From Aquirufa beregesia (GTDB lineage: Bacteria > Bacteroidota > Bacteroidia > Cytophagales > Spirosomataceae), in assembly GCF_011090385.1 (NCBI RefSeq), contig NZ_SEWW01000001.1, positions 1 through 64,000 of the forward strand: 64,000 nucleotides of DNA, given 5' to 3'. The notes beneath the pieces were generated by a model. That model was not told where the DNA came from and did no database searches. It saw only the letters and a program-made list of their open reading frames with translations. Shown piece after piece: positions 36,319 through 45,578 of this stretch (positions are counted from its first letter, which is position 1; each line of letters starts with the position of its first letter). Made by a program: the position numbers and the translations under genes.

Positions 36319-37588
36319 ATGAGATAGTCTTTTCTGCATAAATGGCAGCAAGATGTACGATAGTCTCCGTCGCTTTTTGCATATCCTGAACACTCACCCA
36401 CTCTTGTTTACTGTGAAAGGCATGCTCACCAGCAAACAAATTCGGACAAGGTAAACCCATGAATGTCAGTCGGGAACCATCCGTTCCCCCACGTATACTT
36501 TGCATTTCTGGATTTAATCCAGCTCTTCTCATGGCCTCCATCGCATTTTCTAGGCAAGCAGGGTGATCGACTAAAATCTCATTCATATTGCGGTATTGTT
36601 GCGTTTGCTGAAATTGAACTTTGGAATGAGGGTAATTCTCTAAAACCTTATGAGTTATTTCTTGAAGTAGATTACCATATTCTTGGAGCTTTTCCGTCTT
36701 GAAATCGCGTAAGATTAATTCAATTTCAGCAGCCTCTACACTACCATAAATTCCTACAGGATGAATAAACCCTTCCATTTTCTCAGTACTTTCAGGACTT
36801 AAGTGATTTTTGGGTAGTTGATTTACAATTTCTGCCGCTATTTTTAGGGCGCTTTCCATGCGTCCTTTGGCAAAACCAGGATGTTGAGAAATACCTTCTA
36901 TCTGTATTTTAAATCCATCAGCAGAAAAAGTTTCATTTTCTAGATGACCTCTTTTTTCACCGTCAATGGTATATCCATATTGCGCATTGACTTGATCTAA
37001 ATTGACATGGTCAGTTCCTCTTCCCACCTCTTCATCTGGAGTAAATAGGATGGAGATGGGGCCATGAGGAACTTCTGGATGTTCTATCCAAAACTGAATG
37101 GCATCCATAATTTCAGCTACTCCGGCTTTATTATCTGCTCCCAAAAGAGTTCTACCACTTGCCGTTATGATATCGTGACCCATTTGTTCGGCTAAATCTG
37201 GATGCTCTTTTAAACGAATGACCACCGACGAATCATCAGGTAAAACCAAATCTTGCCCTTGGTAATTACGGTGAATGATGGGCTTAACCTGTTTACCCGA
37301 ACAGTCGGGCGAAGTATCCATGTGAGCACAAAAACATATACCAGGAATGGACTGATTTATATTGGATGGCAGCTGAGCATATACATAGCCATACTCATCC
37401 ATATGGGATGAGTCAATTCCAAGTTGTTTTAATTCCTGAACTAAAACTTTTCCTAAATCTTTTTGTTTCTCTGTAGTAGGGCTATTAGAGGAGCTGGGGT
37501 CAGATTGTGTGTCAATTTGTACATAAGTAAGAAAACGCTGGGTGGAGCTGTAGGAGTAGTTATTGAACTTTTGGGAGATATTGGTCAT
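36317..37588 (-). CDS. pepT: peptidase T (tripeptide aminopeptidase)
   Basis: 423 aa, M20 metallopeptidase releasing the N-terminal residue of tripeptides in the cytoplasm. Metal ligands are visible: CFCAHMDTSPD, LLGADNKAGVAEI (bridging D), TPDEEVGRGTDH (catalytic EE), YTIDGEKRGHLENE and the C-terminal FAGEHAFHSKQEWV (H). RGGTDGSRLTFMG is also typical of PepT. Single gene, convergent with guaA and divergent from gltA. Confidence 0.95.
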   Translation of the reverse strand: MTNISQKFNNYSYSSTQRFLTYVQIDTQSDPSSSNSPTTEKQKDLGKVLVQELKQLGIDSSHMDEYGYVYAQLPSNINQSIPGICFCAHMDTSPDCSGKQVKPIIHRNYQGQDLVLPDDSSVVIRLKEHPDLAEQMGHDIITASGRTLLGADNKAGVAEIMDAIQFWIEHPEVPHGPISILFTPDEEVGRGTDHVNLDQVNAQYGYTIDGEKRGHLENETFSADGFKIQIEGISQHPGFAKGRMESALKIAAEIVNQLPKNHLSPESTEKMEGFIHPVGIYGSVEAAEIELILRDFKTEKLQEYGNLLQEITHKVLENYPHSKVQFQQTQQYRNMNEILVDHPACLENAMEAMRRAGLNPEMQSIRGGTDGSRLTFMGLPCPNLFAGEHAFHSKQEWVSVQDMQKATETIVHLAAIYAEKTIS

Positions 37589-37770
37589 AAAAACCGATTA
37601 TTTTTGAAATATAGAAAGAAAAAATTGTGTTAAATAAATTTATTTTTTTTGGATTCATAAAGGTAATTAACCTTTCAAAATTACGTATTATCTTAGAGGC
37701 TTGAATTTTGCTTGAAGCAATAAGCTTCTTCAATATTTAAGATTATACCAAAGTTAAGCTTATAAAAATT

Positions 37771-39042
37771 ATGTCTCAACCGGCTACTATTAACCTCGAA
37801 GGGAAATCCTTTGATTTGCCTACTCTGGAGGGTACAGAGAACGAAAAGGCCATCGATATCGCAAAATTGCGTGATTTGACGGGTTATATTACGTTTGATC
37901 CAGGCTTCAAAAATACTGGAGTAACTAAAAGTTCAATTACTTATTTGGATGGAGAAGATGGGATTTTGCGTTACCGAGGTTATAGCATTGAAGAATTAGC
38001 AGATAAAGCTTCGTTTTTAGAGGTTGCTTATTTGCTCATTCATGAGGAATTACCTACACAAGCTCAGTTGGATGCCTTTTCGGCTGATATCCAATCTTAC
38101 ACTCAGGTAAATCAAGATTTATTTAAGATTTCTGAAGGATTCCCAACAAACTCACATCCTATGTGTACCATTGCTGCTTTAGTAGGAGCGATGTCTGCGT
38201 TTTATTCTACAGATGAAGCAGGTGATGATGAAAAAAGTGTATTGAGATTATTAGCTCAGTTGCCTATAATGGCTACTTGGTCCTATAAAAAATCCATGGG
38301 TGAAGGTATCATTCAACCGGACACTTCGGTGGATTATTGTTCTACCTTTTTGCAAATGATGTTCGCTAAACCAGGCGAAAAATATACTGGCGATGCTGTG
38401 GTATCAAAAGCATTGAATAAATTATTAATCTTACATGCTGACCACGAACAAAACTGTTCAACCTCCACGGTACGTTTAGTTGGTTCTTCTCATGCTAATT
38501 TATTTGCGTCTATTTCAGCAGGTATCAATGCCCTTTGGGGACCATTACATGGTGGTGCTAACCAAGAGGTGATAGAAATGTTAGAAGCAATTAAGGCAGA
38601 TGGGGGTGATACAGATAAGTACATTGCCATGGCGAAAGATAAAAATTCAGGTTTCCGCTTGATGGGTTTTGGACACCGTGTGTACAAAAACTTTGATCCT
38701 CGTGCGAAGATTATTAAAAAGGCAGCGGATGATGTTTTGACCGCTCTAGGAGTCAATGATCCTGTGTTGGCTATTGCCGCACGCTTGGAAGCCGCTGCTT
38801 TAAGTGATGAGTATTTTGTAGCTAGAAAGCTATATCCGAATGTCGATTTCTATTCAGGAATTATCTATCGTGCTTTAGGAATTCCAACCAATATGTTCAC
38901 CGTGATGTTTGCCATTGGTCGTCTTCCAGGTTGGATAGCACAGTGGAAAGAAATGCGTGCTAACAAAGAGCCTATTGGTCGTCCAAGACAAATTTATACT
39001 GGGGCAACAAGCCGTGCATTTGTTGAGATTGCTCAACGATAG
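37771..39042 (+). CDS. gltA: citrate synthase
   Basis: 423 aa, the usual length for the bacterial enzyme that condenses oxaloacetate and acetyl-CoA. Substrate-binding and catalytic boxes include DGEDGILRYRGYSIEELA, LHADHEQNCSTSTVRLVGSS, INALWGPLHGGANQ, RLMGFGHRVYKNFDPRA (catalytic H) and VDFYSGIIYRALGIP (catalytic D). It is monocistronic, with a 180-bp leader region upstream and a terminator immediately after the gene. Confidence 0.97.
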   Translation: MSQPATINLEGKSFDLPTLEGTENEKAIDIAKLRDLTGYITFDPGFKNTGVTKSSITYLDGEDGILRYRGYSIEELADKASFLEVAYLLIHEELPTQAQLDAFSADIQSYTQVNQDLFKISEGFPTNSHPMCTIAALVGAMSAFYSTDEAGDDEKSVLRLLAQLPIMATWSYKKSMGEGIIQPDTSVDYCSTFLQMMFAKPGEKYTGDAVVSKALNKLLILHADHEQNCSTSTVRLVGSSHANLFASISAGINALWGPLHGGANQEVIEMLEAIKADGGDTDKYIAMAKDKNSGFRLMGFGHRVYKNFDPRAKIIKKAADDVLTALGVNDPVLAIAARLEAAALSDEYFVARKLYPNVDFYSGIIYRALGIPTNMFTVMFAIGRLPGWIAQWKEMRANKEPIGRPRQIYTGATSRAFVEIAQR

Positions 39043-39074
39043 GCTTATTTTCCTAACGATTTTTAACTAGCCCC

Positions 39075-39100
39075 AAGCCCTTCCTTCGAAGGGCTTTTTT
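39075..39100 (+). terminator. Rho-independent terminator of gltA
   Basis: AAGCCCTT-ccttcg-AAGGGCTT followed by six T, 30 bp after the gltA stop. Confidence 0.85.
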
Positions 39101-39146
39101 GGTTTACTGAGGTATTAGGGCTAATTTGCAAGCTTAAATAGAATGC

Positions 39147-39644
39147 ATGACATTACAATTCAAGCGATTTTTTCTTTTTGTCCTCCTTTTTATGGGAGTG
39201 TTTGTAGAAGGATTATTAGCTCAAAATCAACAAGGGAAAGCTTCTTATTATCATAAGAATTTAAGTGGAAAAAAGACATATAGCGGAGAACGTTATAATG
39301 CTTATTTATTCACTGCTGCTCACCGGAAATACCCTATGGGAACATGGTTAGAAATAACCCATATTCAATCCGGAATTAAGTCGTATGTTCGGGTTAATGA
39401 CCGTGGTCCGCATCATAAACGTTTATTGATTGATGTGTCTTTTAGCGCAGCTAAAGAATTAGGTATCGTAGGCGCAGGTATTGCTCCTGTGCTTATACGT
39501 CCATTAGAAGAGACTGATTTACGAGATACGCTTTTAACCTTCTTGCAAAAAAGGGATAGCCTTATCTTACAGGAGCATCCTTATACGGTCTATGTCAAAA
39601 AGGCGAAGAAAAAGAAGAAGTCAAAAAAGAAAAAGAAGAGATAG
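39147..39644 (+). CDS. rlpA: RlpA-like double-psi beta-barrel lipid/peptidoglycan protein
   Basis: 165 aa with a signal peptide (about 1-26, ending LLAQ). The DPBB domain has GKASYYHKNLSGKKTYSGE, FTAAHRKYPMGTWLEI, SYVRVNDRGPH and LLIDVSFSAAKELG, matching RlpA septal-ring proteins. RlpA members bind or cleave naked glycan strands. There is no SPOR domain; instead the C-terminus is a run of lysines (KKAKKKKKSKKKKK), which may bind anionic envelope polymers. The polylysine end lies only 14 bp from the 894-bp mobile element. Confidence 0.88.
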   Translation: MTLQFKRFFLFVLLFMGVFVEGLLAQNQQGKASYYHKNLSGKKTYSGERYNAYLFTAAHRKYPMGTWLEITHIQSGIKSYVRVNDRGPHHKRLLIDVSFSAAKELGIVGAGIAPVLIRPLEETDLRDTLLTFLQKRDSLILQEHPYTVYVKKAKKKKKSKKKKKR

Positions 39645-39806
39645 GGTTTAGTTTTTAGTGTCTTGTCCTGATATAGGTTGACAGTTTTTAGGACGACTCA
39701 GCTGGTAGTTATCGAACATTAATATTTGGGATTTTCCGATATGTATTTATTGAAGCAATACATGTTATTTTATATCGCACTCTACTTTAATGCGATTACT
39801 TAGGTA

Positions 39807-40002
39807 TTTCTTTTTTTTAAAAAAAAGAAACAAAAAAAAATGAAGTACGGTTAATCCTAAGACGAATTCCGCTACGCGGAACCGATGTTCACTCCGCATA
39901 CGGCTTTAATCTTTGACTCTAACGCACATGGCCTATGCGCCGGGTCAAATATCCGCCTACCGCTTCGCTCATGCTACGTTCCCATCTTTCGTTGGGATTA
40001 AC
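39807..40002 (-). repeat. dispersed structured repeat module, copy A-I
   Basis: A/T hairpin 39807-39830, then a module closed by GTTAATCC (39850-39857) and GGATTAAC (39995-40002). Internal hairpin TTCCGC-TAC-GCGGAA (39867-39881), a CCGATG/CATACGG arm and the stem TTTGAC/GTCAAA (39912-39949) follow. Confidence 0.7.
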
Positions 40003-40070
40003 CTCATCAGTTGTCTTTATTAGAGTTTAGTTTTTAGAATGAATTTTGAGATTTTTTGATAGAAAATACC

Positions 40071-40261
40071 GTCGGTCAGCACGAGCGAAAGATGATGAAC
40101 TCAGCGGTAGACGAGGTTTTGACCTTAGCAAAGGCGATGCGTGTCGGCGTCAAAAATATAGGCGATAGCGGAGTGAATTACGGTTTCGCGAAGCGAAATT
40201 CGCCTTTGATGACCGACAAGAAAAGAATTTTTTTTGTTTCTTTTTTTTCAAAAAAAAGAAA
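40071..40261 (+). repeat. dispersed structured repeat module, copy A-II
   Basis: Inverted relative to A-I. The closing stem is GTCGGTCA (40071-40078) with TGACCGAC (40210-40217): a different sequence from A-I, yet still fully paired. The internal hairpin is TTTCGC-GAA-GCGAAA (40184-40198). The A/T hairpin follows at 40237-40261. Confidence 0.7.
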
Positions 40262-40567
40262 TACCGTAAAATTGGATTTTAAGTGATGTTATTTATGAGC
40301 TGATTCAAAAGAACTATAATCACACCATTTACCATGAACTTTAATTTTTATAAAAAGAAAGACTTTGGAGGTTTTGAAACTGCTAAATTTTTATTTAAGA
40401 TGTATTATTAACAAACCTAAAGTCAACTTATTTCAGAACAAGACCACATTTAGCTTTAAAAATGAAAAAGCCAGTTGATTTATATGCAGCTTAATTTATA
40501 TTTACAATGAATTATTAATAAACCCAAAGTCTACCTATTTCAGGACAAGACAAATATTTCTAAGTAA

Positions 40568-41815
40568 CTAATCACTTAAAAGCACGATCTCGATCCTTCG
40601 ATTCAACTTCCTAGCTTCTGCTTGAACAGGTGCTACTTTGGGTTTAAGAAAGCTGAGTCCCTTGGTTTGAATTCTAGTGGCGGCAATCCCTTGATTTATT
40701 AAGTAAAGTTTGATGGAATTGGCCCTTTTCTCAGAAAGAACTTGATTGGATTTAGCTTGCCCAATTTCATCTGTATGCCCTCTGATTTCTATTTTTTGAA
40801 TGGGGTTTTCCTGGAGATAATGCGCCAATTTTAGTAAACTAGAAGGAATAGGGCTGGGAATGTTCCATTGGTTTGTCGCAAATTGAATATCATCAAAGCT
40901 GACATCTAGCAACTTGATTTTGGAAGGTGCCGGCACTACTGGATCTACCTTAGTTGGAAGTACTTTTTTCACCATCCAAATGGAATTGGGAATGATGATA
41001 CGATGTAACTCTTCTTCTGTAGCCTGACCCGGCTTGTTTCTAGAAATAAAATATTCATTTTCATGAATACCTAAGCATATTCCTGCCTCATTTCCTGAAC
41101 TATTTAATTCTAATATATTTTTGGGCACAAGCCATTGGTTATTTTCTAATTGACTTTGATAAAAATCTAATCCCCCTTGTCCACCTTTTTTATCACTGGA
41201 AAAGACTAATACTTCTTGTTTTTCCAACCAATAAGGTCCTTGTTCATCTGTGGAGCTATTGATTTGAGAACCCAAATTAACAGCCAATTTCCATCGTCCA
41301 TGAGCATCTTTTTCACTCACCCAAAGATCTCTCTTGCCTTGCCCCCCGGGTCTGTCCGATGAAAAATAGAGTTTTTTACCATCCTGACTTAAGGAAGGTT
41401 GACCTTCCCAATCATGGGAATTAATCAGTATACCTAAATTTCGAGGTTTAGTCCAGCTTTCATTGACCCAATAACTTTCATATAAATCACAGCCGCCAAA
41501 ACTGTTTCTGTATTCACAGCCTGAAAAGATCAAGGTGTTCCCATCTTTAGATAAGGTAACAGTCCCCTCATTAGTATCTTGGTTAATACTGATAAGTGCT
41601 TGAGGATCAATGAATTTTTCTCCATCCCAAGTGGCTACTTGTAATTCTTCATCGGATTGATTTCCCCGGGTTGTATAGTAGATTTCCTTTCGAGATTCCG
41701 AATAATGTGGAAAATACTGTGCTTTTTGAAGATTGAGTTCGGTGATAGGTGCCGATGTTAGGCTATCTGAGGATAATCCCCATACACTGAATGAAAATAT
41801 CCAAGCCGCTAGCAT
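40568..41815 (-). CDS. OmpA-family protein with PD40 beta-propeller repeats
   Basis: 415 aa, exported (signal about 1-16, WIFSFSVWGLSS). The middle has repeated blade motifs such as YFSSDRPGGQGKRDLWVSE and VFSSDKKGGQGGLDFY (about 80-260). The C-terminal OmpA-like domain (about 305-415) has IEIRGHTDEIGQAKSNQVLS and ends NRRIEIVLL, so it binds peptidoglycan. This PD40-OmpA architecture is frequent in Bacteroidota envelope and gliding/secretion contexts. It starts 3 bp after the stop of queE and is probably cotranscribed. Its 3' end faces the 894-bp element, 15 bp away. Confidence 0.9.
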   Translation of the reverse strand: MLAAWIFSFSVWGLSSDSLTSAPITELNLQKAQYFPHYSESRKEIYYTTRGNQSDEELQVATWDGEKFIDPQALISINQDTNEGTVTLSKDGNTLIFSGCEYRNSFGGCDLYESYWVNESWTKPRNLGILINSHDWEGQPSLSQDGKKLYFSSDRPGGQGKRDLWVSEKDAHGRWKLAVNLGSQINSSTDEQGPYWLEKQEVLVFSSDKKGGQGGLDFYQSQLENNQWLVPKNILELNSSGNEAGICLGIHENEYFISRNKPGQATEEELHRIIIPNSIWMVKKVLPTKVDPVVPAPSKIKLLDVSFDDIQFATNQWNIPSPIPSSLLKLAHYLQENPIQKIEIRGHTDEIGQAKSNQVLSEKRANSIKLYLINQGIAATRIQTKGLSFLKPKVAPVQAEARKLNRRIEIVLLSD

Positions 41816-41818
41816 GTG

Positions 41819-42466
41819 TTAGGGGATTTGTAAAAACTTATGAGTCTGAACAGATATCTGCCAGCGAGGATTTTCTTTGACAAAATCAACAATCAAAGGA
41901 TTCATGTCTGCTTGTTTGGACCATTCTGGTTGCATCAGCCAAAGGCTTTTTGCAGGTAGTTTTTCTGTCCAAGATTGTGACCAGACTATATCTGAGGGAT
42001 GAAAAATGACCACTTTCAGTTCGTTGACTAATGGAAATATGTATGGATTAGGGTCCTTGAATTTTTTAGGGGAAAAACAGACCCAATCCCATACACCCGT
42101 TATTTGCTTGCCAACACCTGAAGTCTCGATATGGGTTCTAAAGCCTGCCTCTTGTAAAGCTTCAGTTAGTGGGTTTAAATCATGCATCAAAGGCTCTCCG
42201 CCAGTAATAACAACGATTCTACCTGGAAATTCAGATGCTTCTTGAACTAATTCAGCTACTGTTTTAATCGGATGTGTATCTATGGGCCAAGATTCTTTCA
42301 CATCACACCAATGGCATCCTACATCACAACCGCCCAAACGAATGAAATAGGCCGCATGTCCTTGGAATTTTCCTTCACCTTGAATCGTATAAAAAGATTC
42401 CATCACTGGATACTCAAAAGCATCTCTTTTTACAACTGATTTTATATCTTTGGTGTTTGATTGCAT
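41819..42466 (-). CDS. queE: 7-carboxy-7-deazaguanine synthase
   Basis: 215 aa radical-SAM enzyme of the queuosine pathway, converting carboxytetrahydropterin to 7-carboxy-7-deazaguanine. The 4Fe-4S cluster ligands are C47, C51 and C54 (GCDVGCHWCD). The N-terminal ESFYTIQGEGKFQGHAAYFIRL and VVITGGEPLMHD, GFRTHIETSG follow the family pattern. It is upstream of the OmpA-like gene with a 3-bp gap. Other queuosine genes are not in this window. Confidence 0.95.
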   Translation of the reverse strand: MQSNTKDIKSVVKRDAFEYPVMESFYTIQGEGKFQGHAAYFIRLGGCDVGCHWCDVKESWPIDTHPIKTVAELVQEASEFPGRIVVITGGEPLMHDLNPLTEALQEAGFRTHIETSGVGKQITGVWDWVCFSPKKFKDPNPYIFPLVNELKVVIFHPSDIVWSQSWTEKLPAKSLWLMQPEWSKQADMNPLIVDFVKENPRWQISVQTHKFLQIP

Positions 42467-42566
42467 GCAAGGCTAAAATTCTAAGTAAAATTAAGCTTTG
42501 ATTTGTAATTTAACTAATAAGAAATCGTTCTTATAGACAGGATCGATTTTTTATTTTTCTCTTAAA

Positions 42567-42872
42567 ATGATCAAGAATCAAACATTCCGTATTTTTTGGA
42601 TGTTTTTTATAGGAACCTTCCTAACAGTTGGGATGAGTTCTTGTTGGTCAGCGCGCTGTCCTAGAGAGACATGTCGTGTACGGGTTGAACACCGTCACGG
42701 AGAAAGTTATTATCGGCCTAGAGAAGCATTTTCTTGGATGTGGACTCCCCGCTATAAGCATGTGAGAACCTCCAACTACGCGACCATAGGCCCCAATAAG
42801 CCTACAAAGAAAAGAGCTTGGTATCAATTTTATAAACCAGCTGATCGTGTTAGTTCCAAGAAACCCCGTTAA
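42567..42872 (+). CDS. small basic lipoprotein, unknown function
   Basis: 101 aa. The hydrophobic N-terminus ends in a lipobox (VGMSSC), so the mature protein begins at about C26. The rest is basic and rich in aromatic residues (YYRPREAFSWMWTPRYKH), with two more cysteines (ARCPRETC). I do not recognise the family. It lies 5 bp upstream of nadE and may be the first gene of the long rightward run. Confidence 0.7.
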   Translation: MIKNQTFRIFWMFFIGTFLTVGMSSCWSARCPRETCRVRVEHRHGESYYRPREAFSWMWTPRYKHVRTSNYATIGPNKPTKKRAWYQFYKPADRVSSKKPR

Positions 42873-42877
42873 TCATT

Positions 42878-44806
42878 ATGCCTAAAATAGCAATAGCTGC
42901 CGGGGTTCTTAACCAAGTACCTTTGGATTGGAAGGGGAATCACGCCCGAATCATATCTTTAATTCAAGAAGCCCAACAAAAACAGGCTGGTATACTTTGT
43001 TTGCCTGAGCTTTGTTTGACGGGCTACGGTTGTGAAGATCAGTTTTTAAATGCCCATACTTCTGAGAAAGCTTGGGAGTACTTGCTGCAATTACTACCTC
43101 ATACCCAACATATCTTAGTGTGGGTTGGATTACCCATTTTTTTTGAAGATAAATTATATAATGTAGCAGCTTGTTTGGCTAATGAAAAACTGATTGCTTT
43201 AATTCCGAAGCAACATTTAGCCAATGACGGTGTCCATTATGAAACGCGTTGGTTTAACCCTTGGCCTGCCCATAAAAGAAGCTTTATTTCCACCAGTTTG
43301 GGAGACATTCCCATAGGAGATTATCGTATTCATGCGGATGGTATCAGTATAGGTATTGAAATATGTCAAGATGCTTGGGAAGGAGAAAATAGACCAGCCC
43401 ACTCCTTGGCACAGCGAGGGGTATCGGTCATTTGTAGTCCTACTGCATCTCATTTTGCCTTTGCTAAGTCTAAAACGCGTCAGCGATTAGCCATAGAAGG
43501 TTCTAACATCATTCAAGGGGCCTATGTCTTTGCTAATGTATTAGGCAATGAATCAGGAAGAACTATTTTTGATGGGGATGCCTACTTGGTTCATCAGGGT
43601 CAAATACTAGCAGAATCCAAGCGATTCAGTTTTAAAGATAGCCAATTGATTATTGCTTCTGTCGATATCAGTAGTGAAACGAGTACGGGAGAAGATCTCC
43701 TACAAGCTGATGTTGATTGGCCGAAGCCAAGTGAATATCCGAACTTTGAGGGAGCCACCTGGGAACATTCAGGAAACATCAAGGAAGAGGAGTTTGCCCG
43801 AGCTGTCAGTTTGGGATTGTGGGATTATGTAAGAAAATCACATTCCTTTGGTTGGGTAATATCGCTTTCCGGAGGAGCCGATTCATCGGCTATTGCAACC
43901 TTGTGTTATTTAGCAGTAAAGTTGGCCTACAAAGAGTTAGGTTGGGAGGGAGTTCAAGCAAAAATGGCTTACATTCCTTGGATAACAGATATTGCATCTG
44001 AGAAGGATTTTATGGCCAAAATTTTAACCACGGCATATCAAGGAACAGAAAATTCTTCTGATCAAACCAGAGCTTCAGCCAAGGCTTTGGCGGAAAGTAT
44101 TGGAACAACCCATTACGATTGGAACATTGATGTATTGGTAAAAGAATATCGGGGCATCATTGAGAAGGCCATTGGAAGAACCTTAAGTTGGGAACAGGAT
44201 GATATCACTCTACAAAATGTTCAAGCCAGATTACGTAGCCCTAGTGTTTGGATGCTGGCCAATATCAACAATGCTTTATTATTAGCGACTTCCAACCGTT
44301 CGGAGGCGTCCGTAGGATATGCTACCATGGATGGAGATACATCGGGTTCTATTTCTCCTATTGCAGGAATTGATAAAACATTTATTCGTCAATGGCTGAT
44401 TTGGATGGAGAAAGAGGGATTGGATGGGGCATGGCACTTATCAGGCCTATCACATGTCAATACATTAGAACCAAGTGCAGAATTAAGACCATTAACATCC
44501 AAGCAAGTGGATGAGGAGGATTTAATGCCTTATCCTATATTAAACGCTATTGAACGCTGGGCCTTTTTTGATAAATTGTCGCCTGCAGCTTGTTTGCAAA
44601 ATTTGATCCAGGAATATGGTTCGCATTTTACGGAAGAACAATTGACTGTTTTTTGTTCTCGATTTTTCCGATTATGGGCAAGAAATCAATGGAAAAGGGA
44701 GCGCTATGCACCTGGTTTTCATGTGGATGATTATAGTTTGGATCCAAAATCATGGCTTCGTTTTCCAATTTTATCTGCGGGATTAGAAAAAGATATTAAA
44801 CCTTAA
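42878..44806 (+). CDS. nadE: glutamine-dependent NAD+ synthetase
   Basis: 642 aa. The N-terminal nitrilase-type glutaminase (about 1-280) shows the triad E (LPELCLTGYG), K (IPKQHLAND) and C (IEICQDAWEG). The C-terminal ATP-pyrophosphatase domain begins with VISLSGGADSSAIA, with NVQARLRSPSVWMLAN and LLATSNRSEASVGYATMDGD later. It amidates nicotinic acid adenine dinucleotide to NAD+, using glutamine-derived ammonia tunnelled between the domains. It is followed 3 bp later by coaX, another cofactor gene. Confidence 0.96.
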   Translation: MPKIAIAAGVLNQVPLDWKGNHARIISLIQEAQQKQAGILCLPELCLTGYGCEDQFLNAHTSEKAWEYLLQLLPHTQHILVWVGLPIFFEDKLYNVAACLANEKLIALIPKQHLANDGVHYETRWFNPWPAHKRSFISTSLGDIPIGDYRIHADGISIGIEICQDAWEGENRPAHSLAQRGVSVICSPTASHFAFAKSKTRQRLAIEGSNIIQGAYVFANVLGNESGRTIFDGDAYLVHQGQILAESKRFSFKDSQLIIASVDISSETSTGEDLLQADVDWPKPSEYPNFEGATWEHSGNIKEEEFARAVSLGLWDYVRKSHSFGWVISLSGGADSSAIATLCYLAVKLAYKELGWEGVQAKMAYIPWITDIASEKDFMAKILTTAYQGTENSSDQTRASAKALAESIGTTHYDWNIDVLVKEYRGIIEKAIGRTLSWEQDDITLQNVQARLRSPSVWMLANINNALLLATSNRSEASVGYATMDGDTSGSISPIAGIDKTFIRQWLIWMEKEGLDGAWHLSGLSHVNTLEPSAELRPLTSKQVDEEDLMPYPILNAIERWAFFDKLSPAACLQNLIQEYGSHFTEEQLTVFCSRFFRLWARNQWKRERYAPGFHVDDYSLDPKSWLRFPILSAGLEKDIKP

Positions 44807-44809
44807 CAC

Positions 44810-45577
44810 ATGCTCTTAGTAGTAGATATTGGAAATACCGACATTGTCTTTGGATTTTATACTGAAGGGGAGTGGAAATTGATTTTAAGAACGCCTACTC
44901 ACCAGCCTTGGACTACGTTGCGGATGGAAAATTGGATTCGTCAGGAGTGGTTAGAGAAAAATATAGGTTCGCTGAAGCCTCAGAAATTAATTATTTCTTC
45001 CGTAGTTCCTTCTGTTTCCTATCATGTTCAAAAAGGCCTAGAAAATTGGCTTTCTGTTTCGGCTGATATCATGTCGCCTAAATTGTATCAGAAATTCCCT
45101 ATTGATATTATTTCTCCAGATGAAATAGGATCTGATTTAGTAGCCAATGCCGTGTATGCGCATTATGCCTATCAAGCGGATGTGTTAATTGTTGATTTTG
45201 GTACTGCTTTAACCTTTACTTTAGTGAATGCACAGGGAAAAATGGAGGGTGTTTCCATTGCTCCTGGACTAAAAACGGCGGTAAAATCTTTGTTTTCTCA
45301 AACAGCTCAATTACCCGAAGTACCCTTAGAAATGCCTCATTCTGCTTTAGGATTTGATACCGTAAGTGCGATTCAATCGGGCATATTGTGGGGATATGTT
45401 GGTATGGTGAAAGAGATGATTCATCGGGTAAAGGCGGAGAAGGGCCAACATGTCAAAGTATTGGCTACCGGCGGATTGTCGTCTATTTTAACCCCTTTAG
45501 AATCCTATTTTGATGAGGTGAATAAGTTAATCACCTTAGATGGATTACGTTTAATTTCTGAAAATTACTTGGATTAA
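44810..45577 (+). CDS. coaX: type III pantothenate kinase
   Basis: 255 aa of the ASKHA fold: phosphate 1 loop VVDIGNTDIVFG (4-15), GSDLVANAVYAHY, phosphate 2 VDFGTALTF and the adenosine region LATGGLSSIL. It phosphorylates pantothenate, the first step of CoA synthesis; type III enzymes are not feedback inhibited by CoA. The usual GxDR motif reads GSDL here, a small deviation. It lies 3 bp after nadE and 1 bp before aguA. Confidence 0.93.
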   Translation: MLLVVDIGNTDIVFGFYTEGEWKLILRTPTHQPWTTLRMENWIRQEWLEKNIGSLKPQKLIISSVVPSVSYHVQKGLENWLSVSADIMSPKLYQKFPIDIISPDEIGSDLVANAVYAHYAYQADVLIVDFGTALTFTLVNAQGKMEGVSIAPGLKTAVKSLFSQTAQLPEVPLEMPHSALGFDTVSAIQSGILWGYVGMVKEMIHRVKAEKGQHVKVLATGGLSSILTPLESYFDEVNKLITLDGLRLISENYLD

Positions 45578-45578
45578 T

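Larger units (their letters stand above)
39659..40552 (+). mobile_element. 894-bp IS3-ended non-autonomous element, copy A
   Basis: It starts TGTCTTGTCCTGATATAGG and ends CCTATTTCAGGACAAGACA, imperfect inverted ends resembling the IS at 1-127. No transposase is encoded. Inside are two structured repeat modules in opposite orientation (39807-40002, 40071-40261) and a second internal copy of the right end (about 40412-40445). An almost identical inverted copy lies at 51982-52875 with the same length. The 76-codon frame here merely reads through a module and is not counted as a gene. No target duplication is evident. Confidence 0.75.

Noticed and set aside
39600..39644. Lysine-rich tail of RlpA as a frameshift artefact
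   Set aside because: The reading frame is uninterrupted and ends at a normal stop; basic tails occur in envelope proteins, so it is kept as real.
40056..40286. 76-codon frame, repeated almost identically at 52248-52478 on the other strand
   Set aside because: It reads through a structured repeat module and its A/T hairpin. The two copies are identical because the 894-bp element is duplicated, not because a protein is conserved, and other module copies do not keep the frame.
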